A DNA stretch of 15,100 nucleotides from Spirogloea muscicola (GCA_009602725.1 WELB01000037.1:347620-362719), one strand, 5' to 3'. Counted from the stretch's first letter, positions 1-8,948 are shown. Translations and numbers: made by a program. Notes: a model not told the origin generated them from the sequence alone.

Positions 1-84
1 TTCACTGCAGAGGAGCGTCGCGAGGAGGTGGCTGCACTGCAGCGCGAAAGCGACCTCCCGCTCGACGAGCTCCTGCACCTTTAC
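1..84 (+). other. SWR1 N-terminal motif, copy A (end of an exon)
   Basis: Reading frame 1 from the first base encodes a segment with the core [18 protein letters not shown] followed by HLY. Acidic segments ending in PLEELL-Y before the ATPase are typical of PIE1/SWR1 proteins. The frame must leave this exon before the TGA at 220-222, because the downstream exon is in another frame. The only donor I found that closes in frame with the acceptor at 205-206 is a weak GT at 98 (one base left over plus two). A GT at 145 (gtcagc) is an alternative but gives a 62-base intron and does not close in frame. A second copy of the motif lies at 1199-1315. Confidence 0.75.
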
Positions 85-3000
85 CACAAAGCCAAGGGTC
101 GGCCTGCCGTGCTAAGCCCCATGTTGATGAATGGATGCTTCTGTGTCAGCCCTTACTGGGGGTTGTCGTACTCGAGGAGTCCTGTCCGTAGTATTCTAAA
201 GTCCAGGAATAATCTTACCTGACTCCAACGCTGACATTGTTCGCTCTTTGCAAAACCATGTCATTGGGCAGCGCGGTGGCCCAGATGTGTCGGCCTTGCT
301 GGCAACAGCAACTGACAGCCCTGTTGACGTTGTTGTCTGGAGAGCAGCAGCTCCAAACAGCAAGGAGGGTGAGCAACAGGAGGACAAGCCCAAGAACAAA
401 TTTGTTGGAGGGGGGGAGGAGGAGGGGATGGAGGAGGTGGGGGAGGAGGAGGAGGAGGAGGATGAGGCTGAGGAGGAGGATGAAGAGGAGGAGGAGGAGG
501 AGGAGGAGGAGAGGGAGGAGGAGGTGGAGGAGGAGGAGGAGGAGGGGGGGAAGGAGGACGAGGAGCAGCAGGTGGTGCACAAGGAGGGGGAGCATGGGGG
601 TCCAGAGAGGGGGGCCGAGGGGGAGGAAGAGGGGAGGTCTGGAGGAGAGACAGCCGCAAAACCTTCTGATAGCGCAGCCGTCGGCGTCGCTGAACCGTTG
701 AGCACAGAGGAGGGGCTCGCTGGCAGCGAGCCCGCTGGAGGTCAGGAGCTCGCGCCCAGCTTTCGGGACCTGCCCAACGGGCTGGCGTCCCACAAGGAAC
801 AGCTGCAGCGCAAGTGCAGCCACGCCAATGCAGGCTTGGATCGCGGAGGGGGTGGGCGCAATGGCAAGCTGCCTGCGGAGGCTGATGGGCCAGACGTCAC
901 GACATCGGGGGGCATCGCTGACCGCAGCATCCAAGAGGGCAGCCCCGGGCGGCTGGGTCAGCAGCCTGCTGATGGCAGTGAACTGCCAAACGGCAAAACA
1001 GTGGCATCCGAGCTTGACGTAGGAGAGCAAGCGAGCATGGAGGAGGAGGAGGAGGAGGAGGAGAAGGAGGAGGAGGGGGAAGGGGAGGAGGAGGAGGAGG
1101 AGGAGGACGAGGAGGAGGAGGGGGAGGAGGAGGGGCAGGAGGAGGACAGCAATGGCAATAGTGGATTTGGTGACGACGACGATGACGACGACGAGGCGAC
1201 GCTGGAAGAGGAGGAGCGGCTTGCAAGCATGGAGGCGGCGGGAGGGCCGCAGGAGGAGCTTGAGTTGCTGCAGCATGAAGGAGAAGTTCCACTGGAGGAG
1301 CTTCTGGCGCGGCTACGTGAGATGGAGGCTCAGGCTGGCGGCAGGGAGGAGGAGGGAGGTGAAGTAGTGGAGGAGGAAGAGGAGAGGGAACCGGAACATG
1401 GGGACAAGGAGATGGCCTGGAGAGAGGAAGGAGGTGGGCATGCTCAGGGCAATGGTGTGGCGCCGAGTGTGCGGAGGGAGGCCGCCGAGTCTGCTGCCAT
1501 GGAGGTCATCGGTCAAGAGGCGAGCACCACAGGCCCCGTCGGCAGTGGCAGTGTGGACGGGGCCCCCACACGCAGCAGCTGGAGCAACTGCGACGCCAAT
1601 GGCAGCGCACGGGGGGTTTGCGCTGAGCACCAACCTGTAGCCAATGGGCGCAGTGCAAGCGCATGCGGAAATATAAGCGAGGCCGACCACAGCAGTGGGT
1701 ATGAAGACTGTGACGCCAGCCATGCCGCGCTCCTGTCGGCCAGCCTCATCAGCAACCTCAATGACGTGGACCAAGCCGTGGTGGCCCGGATCAAGGAGGT
1801 GGCAGTCCGGCGGGATCAGCGGACTTGGAAGCGGAGGCAGGACTTTGAAGGCAAGGAGCAGGAGGAGGCCTTGGTGAAAGAGGGAGAGAATGGTGTTGCA
1901 GACGAGTCCAAGGAGGGTGTGGAGGCAGCAGGCGACGCAGCGCCAGAGTGCGAGTACGGTCTAGAGGATGCGGCGGCGGCGGCGGCAGCTGCGCAGCCGA
2001 CGGGTCACACGCTGTCAACAACGGCAGTACGAACGCGCGTTCCGTTTCTGCTCAGGCATCCGCTGCGCGAGTACCAGCACATTGGCCTTGACTGGCTTGT
2101 CACTATGTACGAGAAGAGGCTCAACGGCATTTTGGCCGATGAAATGGGCCTCGGCAAGACCATCATGACCATTGCGCTCCTTGCGCACCTTGCCTGCGAG
2201 AAGGTGAGTTCTGGGCTTTTGGGTTTGGGGCAAATTGAGCCAGTCCTTGAGGTCAGAGTTGAGGTGAAGCCAGTAAGATACGGATTACTTTCAGTCCAAT
2301 TTGAAGGTGCTGGTGCAACACAGATTGAAGCCATCTGGTTGATCTAGACCTCTCTTCTTTTCGATCTAATTGATAGGAGGATCAACGGACGCTGTGACGC
2401 CTCTGCCATAGCATAAATGTGCTCCTTTAGATGCAATTATAAGGGGAATGGTACGGCCCAGTAAGCTCACAATGATGTATGTCTGACAGTGCGCTCATGG
2501 GGCTTCCTGTGGGGCCTGCAGGGCATCTGGGGCCCGCACCTTATTGTTGTGCCTACGTCGGTGATGCTCAACTGGGAGATGGAGTTCATGAAGTGGTGCC
2601 CAGCATTCAAGATCCTCACATACTTTGGCCATGCCAAAGAGCGCAAGGCCAAGCGTCAAGGCTGGAGCAAGAGCAACTACTTTCACGTCTGCATCACTAC
2701 ATACCGGCTCGCAATCCAGGCAAGATTTAGCAAGAAGCAGCCTCGCATCTGCTGTTGCGGCAGTATATGTAGGTGGTTGAGCAGGACATCATGTCAATGA
2801 ATTGGGTCATCTGGGCAGAGCGAGGACTTTAAGAAAAGACCGTTTGCGACGGCCGCAGTGGTGTTGTGCCGCCCTTGCAGGACGTGAAGATGTTCAGACG
2901 GAAGAGGTGGAAGTACCTCATCCTGGATGAGGCGCACCTGATCAAGAACTGGCGGTCGCAGCGGTGGCAGACGCTGCTCAACTTCAGCAGCAAGCGGCGC

Positions 3001-6000
3001 GTGCTGCTCACAGGCACGCCGCTGCAGAACAACCTCATGGAGCTCTGGTCACTCATGCATTTCCTCATGCCCCACGTCTTCCAGTCTCACCAGGTACGCA
3101 AGTTGCAATGTGAGAGGAGGAGACTTGTATAGTTAAGCCCCTAAGCGTGGCTGCCCATGTGGTGATGTTACGACGCCCACCATTTCAATCATTCATTCCA
3201 AAATCGCATTTGAAGCTTCTTGCTTGCCGTGCAGGACACTCAAGTTGGTTTTGTGATACCTTCTGATTAGCTGCTTGGGGTGGTGTGGTGATGGCAGGAG
3301 TTCCGGGACTGGTTCAGCAACCCAATCAGCGGCCTGGTGGAGGGAGCGGAGGGTGCGAGCAAGGAGGTGGTAGGCCGCCTGCACAACGTGCTGCGCCCGT
3401 TCCTGCTGCGGCGGCTCAAGCGCGACGTGGAGAAGCAGCTGCCGAGCAAGCACGAGCACGTGGTGCGCTGCGCGCTGTCCAAGCGCCAGCGCACGCTCTA
3501 CGAGGACTTCATGGCCAGCTCTGACACGCAGGCCACGCTCGCCGGCGGCAACTTCATCAGCCTCATCAACGTGCTCATGCAGCTACGCAAGGTCTGCAAT
3601 CACCCAGACCTCTTTGAGGTGCGGCCTATTGTGTCGGCGCTCGACCTCCTGGGCATCGTCAGCCACCTGAGCTCGGACGCAGTGGCGGCAGTGCCCAGTA
3701 GCTGCAGTCCGCTCTCTGGTAGCCACATTGTTACATGGTTGCCCAGCAGCTTCTGGGACCCAACATGGGCGGCTCAGGATGTCCAAAGGCTTGCGACACC
3801 TGCGCACGTGATCCTTGAGGCGGCAGATGTGGTCTCGAGCCAAGGCCACCTGCCGCCAGGCTGCACTCGTGGCGGTGCTGTCGAGAAGCTCCTTAAGGAG
3901 CTCCATGAGCGACGGCAGGCCTGGCGGTTGGGCCGGGCGGCAGTCATAGCAGCCCTCAACCTGCACCGGTGCTACATGCCCCCCCCTTATGGCCGGGACC
4001 TGATCCGGGCGGTGCAAGTCGAGGACCCCGTCCAGGCCATCTGCGAGGCGGCTGCTTCGCCTCGGCGCCTCCTGTCGCACTCCTCCGTCCTGGCGGCCAT
4101 GGTCAAGATGCCGTTGGAGCGGTGGACGGAGACGCTCGAGCTTGTGCAGGCATTCCGCTTCGCAGTCCCGGCTGCCCGTGCGCCGGCGCCGCTCTGGTGG
4201 TGCAGCCATCCGCAGCAAGTAGCCGCCGCCTGTAGCAGAGCGCCATCGGACGAACGTGAACAGGCTGCAGCGTATGCCGAGGCGAGCGCCCTGCTGGCGC
4301 CGCTGAGGCCGGCCGTGGTGCGCGGCCAGCTCTTCTTCCCTGATCGGCGGCTCCTGCAGTACGACTGCGGCAAGCTGCAGGTGTGCAAGCCTCTTCTTCC
4401 ATTCGCTTGTGCCCTTATTGTGAGCAGATTCATGCATAAAGAGTTGCAGACCTTAGACCTGACTCAGTGCCAGACAAGACAGTCAAGGATTCCGCCTAAC
4501 TGCGAATTTCTATCCTTGAGAAGCATCGCCTTGTTCAGCAGCCGCTTAGGCATATGCCTTGTTGTAATGTCAAGCAAGACATTGACCTTGAAGGTTGATT
4601 GGGAATTTGATAGGTGAAGGGGCACTGTCTGCGCTCCCCAAGGACCTAGACTATGCTCTGAGGTTCGGGATGTGCAGAGGTAGGGTCTCTGTGGACGTCA
4701 CTATAACGTGTATGCAGCTGAAGCTGTTTGCTTGTGGCCCGTATCGATGCAGGAGCTGGCACGCCTGCTGCAGCGGCTGAAGTCGGAGGGCCACCGCGCC
4801 CTCATCTTCACGCAGATGACGAAGATGCTGGACATTCTCGAGTCGTTCATAAGCCTGTATGGGCACACGTACATGCGGCTGGATGGGTCGACCAAGCCGG
4901 AGCAGCGCCAGATTCTCATGCAGCGATTCAACACCAGCCCAAAGATCTTCCTATTCATCCTGTCGACGCGGAGCGGAGGTGTGGGGATCAATCTGGTCGG
5001 AGCTGACACGGTCATTTTCTACGACTCGGACTGGAATCCGGCAATGGACCTGCAGGCTCAGGTCAGCACTGCTCCTGTACTTAATGATGATGTAGTCAGA
5101 CAGGTACACCTGTCACATGGAGCAACTTTACTTCTGTTGGTGATGTGACCCTTCCATTCTAGATTGCCCAATACTTGGTGGCTCATCTTGCCCAATCATA
5201 GCTTGTCCAAGGTAAGTGGCAGCAACTTTGACATTGCTGTTGACTTGGTGGCGGCTCAGGATCGGTGTCACAGGATTGGGCAGACTCGCGAGGTGAACAT
5301 CTACCGGCTCGTGAGCGAGCACACAATAGAGGAAAACATCCTGCGCAAGGCAAACCAAAAGCGATTGCTGGACGACCTTGTCATTCAGGTATTCGTCAAT
5401 TTCAACTCATCTCGTCTAGACCCCACATGAGGTGACATTGTGGCAGCCCTCTGGTGACCCACATTGTACTGGCGACATTCTTCTTCATGTATCCTTGCTC
5501 AAATCTGCAGAGTGGCGAGTACAACACCGAATTCTTCAAGCGACTCGATCCGCGCGAGCTCCTTTCGGGCATGAAGGAGGTGCCTGCCCTTGCGAGCGTG
5601 GAGGTGGCGGCCTTGTCAGAGGTTGTGCAGCAGGTAGAGTTGTCAACAGCAGAGGTCGACGCTGCGCTGAAGTATGCAGAAGATGAGGCGGATTACATGG
5701 CTATGAAGAAGGTGGAGGAGGAGGAGGCTGCTGACAATCAGGTCAGCAGCCACAGACGGTTAACCTGCACCATACTTTCGTCAAGGAAATGGTGTCCCTG
5801 TGCTTGTACGGCTTTCCATGCCTCTTGTAAACTAGCTAACTCAGGCAAACATGCTACAGATATGTACCAATCCATCTTTCCCATCCTGGACGAGCAACTT
5901 ACTTGTTGTGCTAGTAAGATGTGCAACAACTTTTTTCCATTGAACTACTTATACTGGCTGCTGTCAGCATCCTGTGGCTTCACCCAAGTTGATGTCAAAT

Positions 6001-8625
6001 GCCTGTGACAATGCAGCTCGCTGCACTGACAAAGAATGCCACTGTGCTGAATTATTGCGCAGGAATTCACTGAGGGGCCAGTGGCTGCTCAAGATGACGA
6101 CCAAGGAGAAGGAGGCGACGCTGATATTGAAGCTGAGGAAGTTCCTGAGAGGTGGGACAGCAAGGCCGCAGCCCCTGCTGCTGTCGAGCAGTCGCTGCTG
6201 GTGGAGGTGGTGCCCGAAGGCGAGGATGTCGACGTGGACATGTTGGCAGATGTGCGGCTGCTAGCGGCTGCGGATGCTGCTGCAGGCAAGACAAAGGAGA
6301 TGTCTCTGGAAAGCGCGCTGAGGCCCATCGAGAGGCAAGCCTCTGCACCCTCCCTGGCAAACCCCCGAAAGAGCTTGTTATGCTGTTGATTTGAGGCTTA
6401 AGAAACTCCATCTCTGAAGTGTTAGTGCTTGTCTTTCATATCACATGCACAGACTTAAGACCTGACACTGAGTAGAGCTACTACCGTGACTCACTTCTTG
6501 GCCTGCTATTACACACCAATTTGGAACAAGATCTCAATGTAGACGTGTGGGGCATAGCAGCCTAGCACCTAAGCAATTTGCAATGTTTGAACAATCTTTG
6601 ATATCAGGTACGCAATGCTGTTCCTGGAGACATGGTCGGGATACCTGAATGGGCTGGAAGGTGGCGATGCTAGCGTCCAGATCCTCTTGAGAGACAAGGC
6701 CGCAGGGGAGCACAAGGTGGAGTGGGAGGAGCGGGACTGGGAGCTGGAGCGCTTGGAGCAGCTCAAGGAGGAGCAGGAGAAGGAGATGGATGCAGACGAT
6801 GAGCCGCTGCGGTACGAGAGCTGGCAGGTCGAGGGCGCCGACCGCGCGTACCGCACCCAAGTTGGCTTGTTTGCCCAACAGCAGGCACGCCCTTTTTCTG
6901 TGCGACTTTACATCAATTGATTGTGCAGTTGCCTCTTAATGATGTGTGCTAGCTTTCCAGCCTTTGGAAATCGTAGCCTGGACCTCACAGTCTCAGGTGC
7001 CACTGAACTGTGAGAGCTCTCGAAGGTGGTTAGCTCTTATGGTCTCTATACTCTCATGTATTGGCTCTACTATTTCTTCTCTTCTGTGATTTGAATGATT
7101 CCTTGATGTGGCGACAAATGTAGTCATACAACTTTGCTCCTCGCTATTGTATCTGCTGGTCATGAAAATCTCAGCTTGCGCTAGTCGTGATCTTCCCAGC
7201 AGTCTGGTCCCGAATGATTCAATGCAAACCTTGCAAGAGCTGACTTGAAATTCCGAGTATTTCTTGGCATGCATGGGCAGGAGGAGCAGCGGCAGGCAGA
7301 GCTGGCTGCAATTGAGGCGGAGGCGCAGAGGCTGGAGCAGGAGGAGAGGGAGAGGGAGGAGCAGGAGCAGGAGCGCCAGCGCAAGCGTAAGCTGAAGAAG
7401 CGCAAGCAGGCGGAGTTGCGGAGAGAGAGGGAGGAGGCGGCAAGGTGGAGGGAGGCAGAGGCCATGGGCGGCAGGGCAGACCTGCAGGCGCTGCTACTCC
7501 CCAGCTCCTCACAGAGGAAGCGGCACTTGTCGCAGAAGTTGGAGGAGAGTATGCTTCAGGAGATACTCCTGAAGCATGAACGGCAGGAGCAGCAGGATGC
7601 GGCGACAGCACGGTCGGCCATTGCGACAACAAGCGCCGTTCATCAGGAGCCCACGAGTGCGGCTGTGGGCCCAGTGTCGATCCGTCTGTCTGGGACGAAG
7701 CGGGAGAGGCTGATGCGGGAGCGCACGAGGGTGAAGGGCCGAGCGGATCTGGCAGCAGCGTCGGCGCCAGCGCCGCCACCACCGCCGTGGGGCCTCTTGG
7801 AGGACGCCGTCCTGGCGGCTGCGGTGCACGAGTACGGCGGCGCCTGCTGGGCGCTCGTAAGCGACCTCGTGAGCTCACTCCCCTGCGCTATGGGCGGCGG
7901 CGGCGCCTACCGGAGGAGGGAGCAGTGCCAGCGGCGCTTCGCCGAGCTCATGGCCAGGCTGGCCGCCCGCGCTCCCCCTGGCAGCGCCACCGTCCTCGAG
8001 GCGGTGGCTGCTGGGCGCCTGCTGGTCCAAGAGGTAGGCCCTGACCCATGTTCATTAAGGACAGAACTTGATGAAGGAACGTGCAAGTCTTTCCTGCTAT
8101 ATGGGTTTTGCTTATGTGTTCCTATCATTGTACAGAGCAGACAATGGAGGCAAGTGTGAAGCTGTGAAGCTGATCTTCATCGCATCTCCTGACGTTGCTC
8201 CTTGCGTCTCTTGGTTTCGTGTTCAGGAGCACACGGGGATGCTGCTCGTGGACCTCCGGCGGGAGACTGATGCGGAGCTGCGGTTCCAGCGGCACCTGCA
8301 CGCGGCCACGGCTCTCACACAGTACCACCTTCTGCCATGGCCTCCGGCGTTGGCATCGCCACCAGTGCTTCCACGTTCTCGGAGGGCCCCTTTGCTACCT
8401 CCAGGCAGGGAGTCACAGGAAGGGCAGGTGCTCGTCTCCAATGCACTAGCCAAGTCCCAGGCAGAGCCGGAGATGCCGCTGGCCAGCTTACTATCAGGGG
8501 GCATCGCTGGTGGCTTTAAACAGCCGCAGATGCCACAGGTACCTCATGCCGAGGATACTGAAGAGATGGGTGACGAGCTGGAGGACATTGAACTCAAAGA
8601 TTACTTGGCCGCTGTCTTGGATTAG
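1..8625 (+). CDS. SWR1: SWR1/PIE1/SRCAP-family Snf2 chromatin-remodeling ATPase, 5'-truncated by the window
   Basis: Catalytic subunit of the nuclear SWR1 complex, which exchanges H2A for H2A.Z in nucleosomes using ATP. Exons by my reading: 1-~97, ~207-2203, 2522-2719, 2881-3093, 3298-4380, 4753-5061, 5260-5388, 5511-5741, 6063-6334, 6608-6884, 7281-8033, 8227-8625 (stop TAG at 8623). This gives about 1985 residues. Order: SWR1 motif, acidic low-complexity region, Snf2 lobe 1 ([20 protein letters not shown]), a ~235-residue inter-lobe insertion, lobe 2 ([15 protein letters not shown], then DRCHRIGQ), Glu/Arg coiled coil, SANT-like domain, short acidic tail. The sequence around both lobes matches SWR1/PIE1 rather than INO80, including the [18 protein letters not shown] and [15 protein letters not shown] segments. 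All catalytic motifs are intact. The N-terminal HSA region should lie upstream. The exon 1-2 junction and the 6885 intron are the weakest parts of the model. Confidence 0.95.
410..558 (+). repeat. Glu-coding GAG/GGA homopurine repeat, tract 1
   Basis: Within SWR1 exon 2 the sense strand is almost pure purine, made of irregular GAG/GGA units with scattered T or C. The longest uninterrupted purine runs are 482-524 (43 bases) and 526-558 (33 bases). In the coding frame it encodes roughly 50 residues, almost all Glu with some Asp and Gly. G runs at 410-416, 424-427 and 439-443 add G-quadruplex potential. On the opposite strand the repeat is open in several frames as poly-Ser/Pro/Leu, which explains the long antisense open frames there. 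An acidic stretch is normal for SWR1-family N-termini; this length of simple repeat is not. Confidence 0.85.
1039..1135 (+). repeat. Glu-coding homopurine repeat, tract 2
   Basis: A second GAG/GGA tract in the same exon and frame. Positions 1039-1107 are 69 consecutive purines with no interruption, then 1109-1135 adds 27 more after a single C. It encodes a Glu-rich block, followed after a short Gln/Asp/Ser/Asn/Gly segment by a run of seven Asp codons near 1171-1194 that leads into SWR1 motif copy B. Functionally this is probably a histone-facing acidic region, by analogy with the acidic H2A.Z-H2B-binding segments of Swr1/SRCAP; that role is inference. Confidence 0.85.
1199..1315 (+). other. 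SWR1 N-terminal motif, copy B
   Basis: Exon 2 encodes an acidic lead-in ([15 protein letters not shown]) followed by [18 protein letters not shown]. Aligned without gaps to copy A at the window start, 10 of the 18 core positions are identical (E, E, L, Q, E, P, L, E, L, L). The same order, acidic run then EE..LQ.E..-PLEELL, is seen in both copies. In related proteins this region lies between the HSA domain and the ATPase and contacts H2A.Z-H2B or complex subunits; which copy would do so here cannot be told from sequence. Confidence 0.7.
2204..2521 (+). other. SWR1 intron, 318 bases, GT-AG, phase 0
   Basis: The donor is AAG/GTGAGT and the acceptor is GGCCTGCAG/GGC. Splicing joins LACEK to GIWGPHL, as conserved in the family. 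The intron is clearly AT-richer than the flanking exons. A TATAAG string near 2439 is in the intron and has no promoter context. I see no ncRNA or repeat in it. Confidence 0.9.
2720..2880 (+). other. SWR1 intron with GC donor, 161 bases, phase 0
   Basis: The exon ends ATCCAG and the intron starts GCAAGA; the acceptor is CCCTTGCAG/GAC. Joining them gives [18 protein letters not shown], the continuity expected in SWR1 proteins. No GT donor nearby keeps that continuity: GTAGGT at 2769 would add unrelated residues and is out of phase with the acceptor. Confidence 0.85.
3631..4335 (+). other. Inter-lobe insertion of the split Snf2 ATPase
   Basis: Between CNHPDLFE and [15 protein letters not shown] the single exon 3298-4380 encodes about 235 residues rich in Ala, Arg, Leu and Pro. 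A long insertion at this point defines the INO80/SWR1 group of remodelers. In yeast and human complexes it passes through the RuvB-like Rvb1/Rvb2 hexamer and helps dock Arp6-Swc6. Here it is uninterrupted by introns and has no obvious repeat. Its borders, conserved on both sides, confirm that it belongs to the protein rather than being an unspliced intron. Residue-level similarity to known insertions cannot be judged by eye. Confidence 0.85.
4336..5388 (+). other. Helicase C-terminal lobe of SWR1 (exons 5-7)
   Basis: Lobe 2 begins with [10 protein letters not shown] at the end of exon 3298-4380, runs through exon 4753-5061 ([59 protein letters not shown]), and ends in exon 5260-5388 ([17 protein letters not shown], then [11 protein letters not shown]). 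Motif VI with its arginine finger is split by the intron 5062-5259 exactly between QAQ and DRCHR. Both introns are phase 0 with GT donors. After the lobe, exon 5511-5741 carries [20 protein letters not shown], the family-typical post-helicase segment. Confidence 0.95.
4381..4752 (+). other. SWR1 intron, 372 bases, GT-AG, phase 0
   Basis: The donor is CTGCAG/GTGTGC and the acceptor is CGATGCAG/GAG. Splicing joins DCGKLQ to [10 protein letters not shown]. It separates the inter-lobe insertion exon from the core of lobe 2. The frame stays open into the intron until 4617 by chance. Nothing else is recognised in it. Confidence 0.88.
5742..6062 (+). other. SWR1 intron, 321 bases, GT-AG, phase 0
   Basis: The donor is AATCAG/GTCAGC and the acceptor is TTGCGCAG/GAA. 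It separates the post-helicase exon, ending in a short Glu run and ADNQ, from an acidic exon starting [13 protein letters not shown]. The intron is AT-rich. I see no further feature in it. Confidence 0.85.
6335..6607 (+). other. SWR1 intron with GC donor, 273 bases, phase 2
   Basis: The exon ends CCCATCGAGAG, the intron starts GCAAGC, and the acceptor is GATATCAG/GTAC. The joined codon AG+G encodes Arg and gives [14 protein letters not shown], matching the family-conserved P(V/I)E-YA-RFLE segment. Reading on without splicing hits a TGA at 6387-6389. Confidence 0.8.
6885..7280 (+). other. SWR1 intron with probable GC donor, 396 bases, phase 0
   Basis: The exon ends GCCCAACAGCAG followed by GCACGC; the acceptor is CATGGGCAG/GAG. 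This joins [11 protein letters not shown] to [11 protein letters not shown] and keeps a Gln/Glu-rich helix going. A GT at 6861 (gttggc) would be an alternative donor with a poor match, so this junction is less sure than the other two GC-AG introns. Confidence 0.55.
7281..8033 (+). other. SWR1 exon 11: charged coiled coil and SANT-like domain
   Basis: The first part (about 7281-7460) encodes a Glu/Arg/Gln-rich helix, predicted coiled coil. A Pro-rich linker then leads to [18 protein letters not shown] at about 7786, with tryptophans spaced as in a Myb/SANT fold and ending in [14 protein letters not shown] near 7956. PIE1 of plants has a SANT domain in the same place and with the same WS/WA-LVSD core, which supports plant-type orthology. 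The domain is usually linked to histone-tail or nucleosome contact. The exon ends VQE with donor GAG/GTAGGC. Confidence 0.85.
8227..8625 (+). other. SWR1 last coding exon and stop
   Basis: After acceptor GTGTTCAG the exon reads [20 protein letters not shown] and ends in an acidic tail ([17 protein letters not shown]) before TAG. It carries a Pro-rich middle part. The C-terminus after SANT is only about 150 residues. The CAG/GTACCT string at about 8536 looks like a donor but lies in open coding sequence, so I treat it as coding. Confidence 0.85.
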
Positions 8626-8913
8626 AGACTCACATTGTTTGGCAAGGAGTGCCTATACGAATAAGAGTAATCGAGGCTCTGCTCACTGCAGAATTGAGGC
8701 CCGGCTGAGGATTGCTGGGCTTCTCAATCGCGATTACAACTGTGTAGCCAGGGCTACTGACGAATGTATAGGCGCGCATTCGTGAACAAGCAGTCTAGCT
8801 ACCTGTAGCTGGGTAACAATCTAGCCAGCTGATAACATCCGCAGACCACTTTAGCCTTGACTATTCTTTTGTTGTGACACAATGACAAGTATGAGTAACA
8901 TTGCGTGAGACCA

Positions 8914-8918
8914 TTACA
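8914..8918 (-). terminator. Candidate poly(A) signal TGTAA for eEF3
   Basis: The plus strand reads TTACA, so the minus strand reads TGTAA, about 630 bases after the eEF3 stop at 9544. It is the only copy I found between the two stops on this strand. A 3' UTR of this length is common in green algae, but a different signal nearer 9544 is possible. Confidence 0.4.
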
Positions 8919-8943
8919 GACTTCGACTAGTGATAATGCCACA

Positions 8944-8948
8944 TGTAA
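8944..8948 (+). terminator. Candidate poly(A) signal TGTAA for SWR1
   Basis: TGTAA is the usual poly(A) signal of chlorophyte green algae. It lies 319 bases after the SWR1 stop codon and is the only copy on this strand before the eEF3 stop. By chance about one TGTAA is expected in this length, so this is suggestive only. Confidence 0.45.

Larger units (their letters stand above)
2054..3630 (+). other. Snf2 ATPase lobe 1 of SWR1 (exons 2-5)
   Basis: RecA-like lobe 1 starts at [14 protein letters not shown] and carries the Walker A motif DEMGLGKT at 2138-2161, [11 protein letters not shown] in exon 2522-2719, the DEAH box at 2926-2937 followed by [11 protein letters not shown], and [10 protein letters not shown] at about 3004-3033 followed by [13 protein letters not shown]. 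Exon 3298-4380 continues with [32 protein letters not shown] and [12 protein letters not shown]. Introns at 2204-2521, 2720-2880 and 3094-3297 are all phase 0. Every ATP-binding and hydrolysis motif is intact, so an active enzyme is expected. Confidence 0.95.

Noticed and set aside
196-1292. Long minus-strand open frames (up to 353 codons) rich in Leu, Ser or Pro
   Set aside because: They are the antisense readings of the GAG/GGA repeats, open in several frames at once, with no domain; the plus frame carries the SWR1 motif and joins the ATPase.
3583-4437. Minus-strand open frame of 284 codons
   Set aside because: It lies opposite the SWR1 exon 3298-4380, whose plus frame is conserved at both ends. 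High GC keeps the antisense frame open; it has no recognisable domain.
5080-5150. C/D snoRNA-like C box (ATGATGA) in intron 5062-5259
   Set aside because: No matching CTGA D box at suitable distance and no terminal stem, so a snoRNA cannot be supported.
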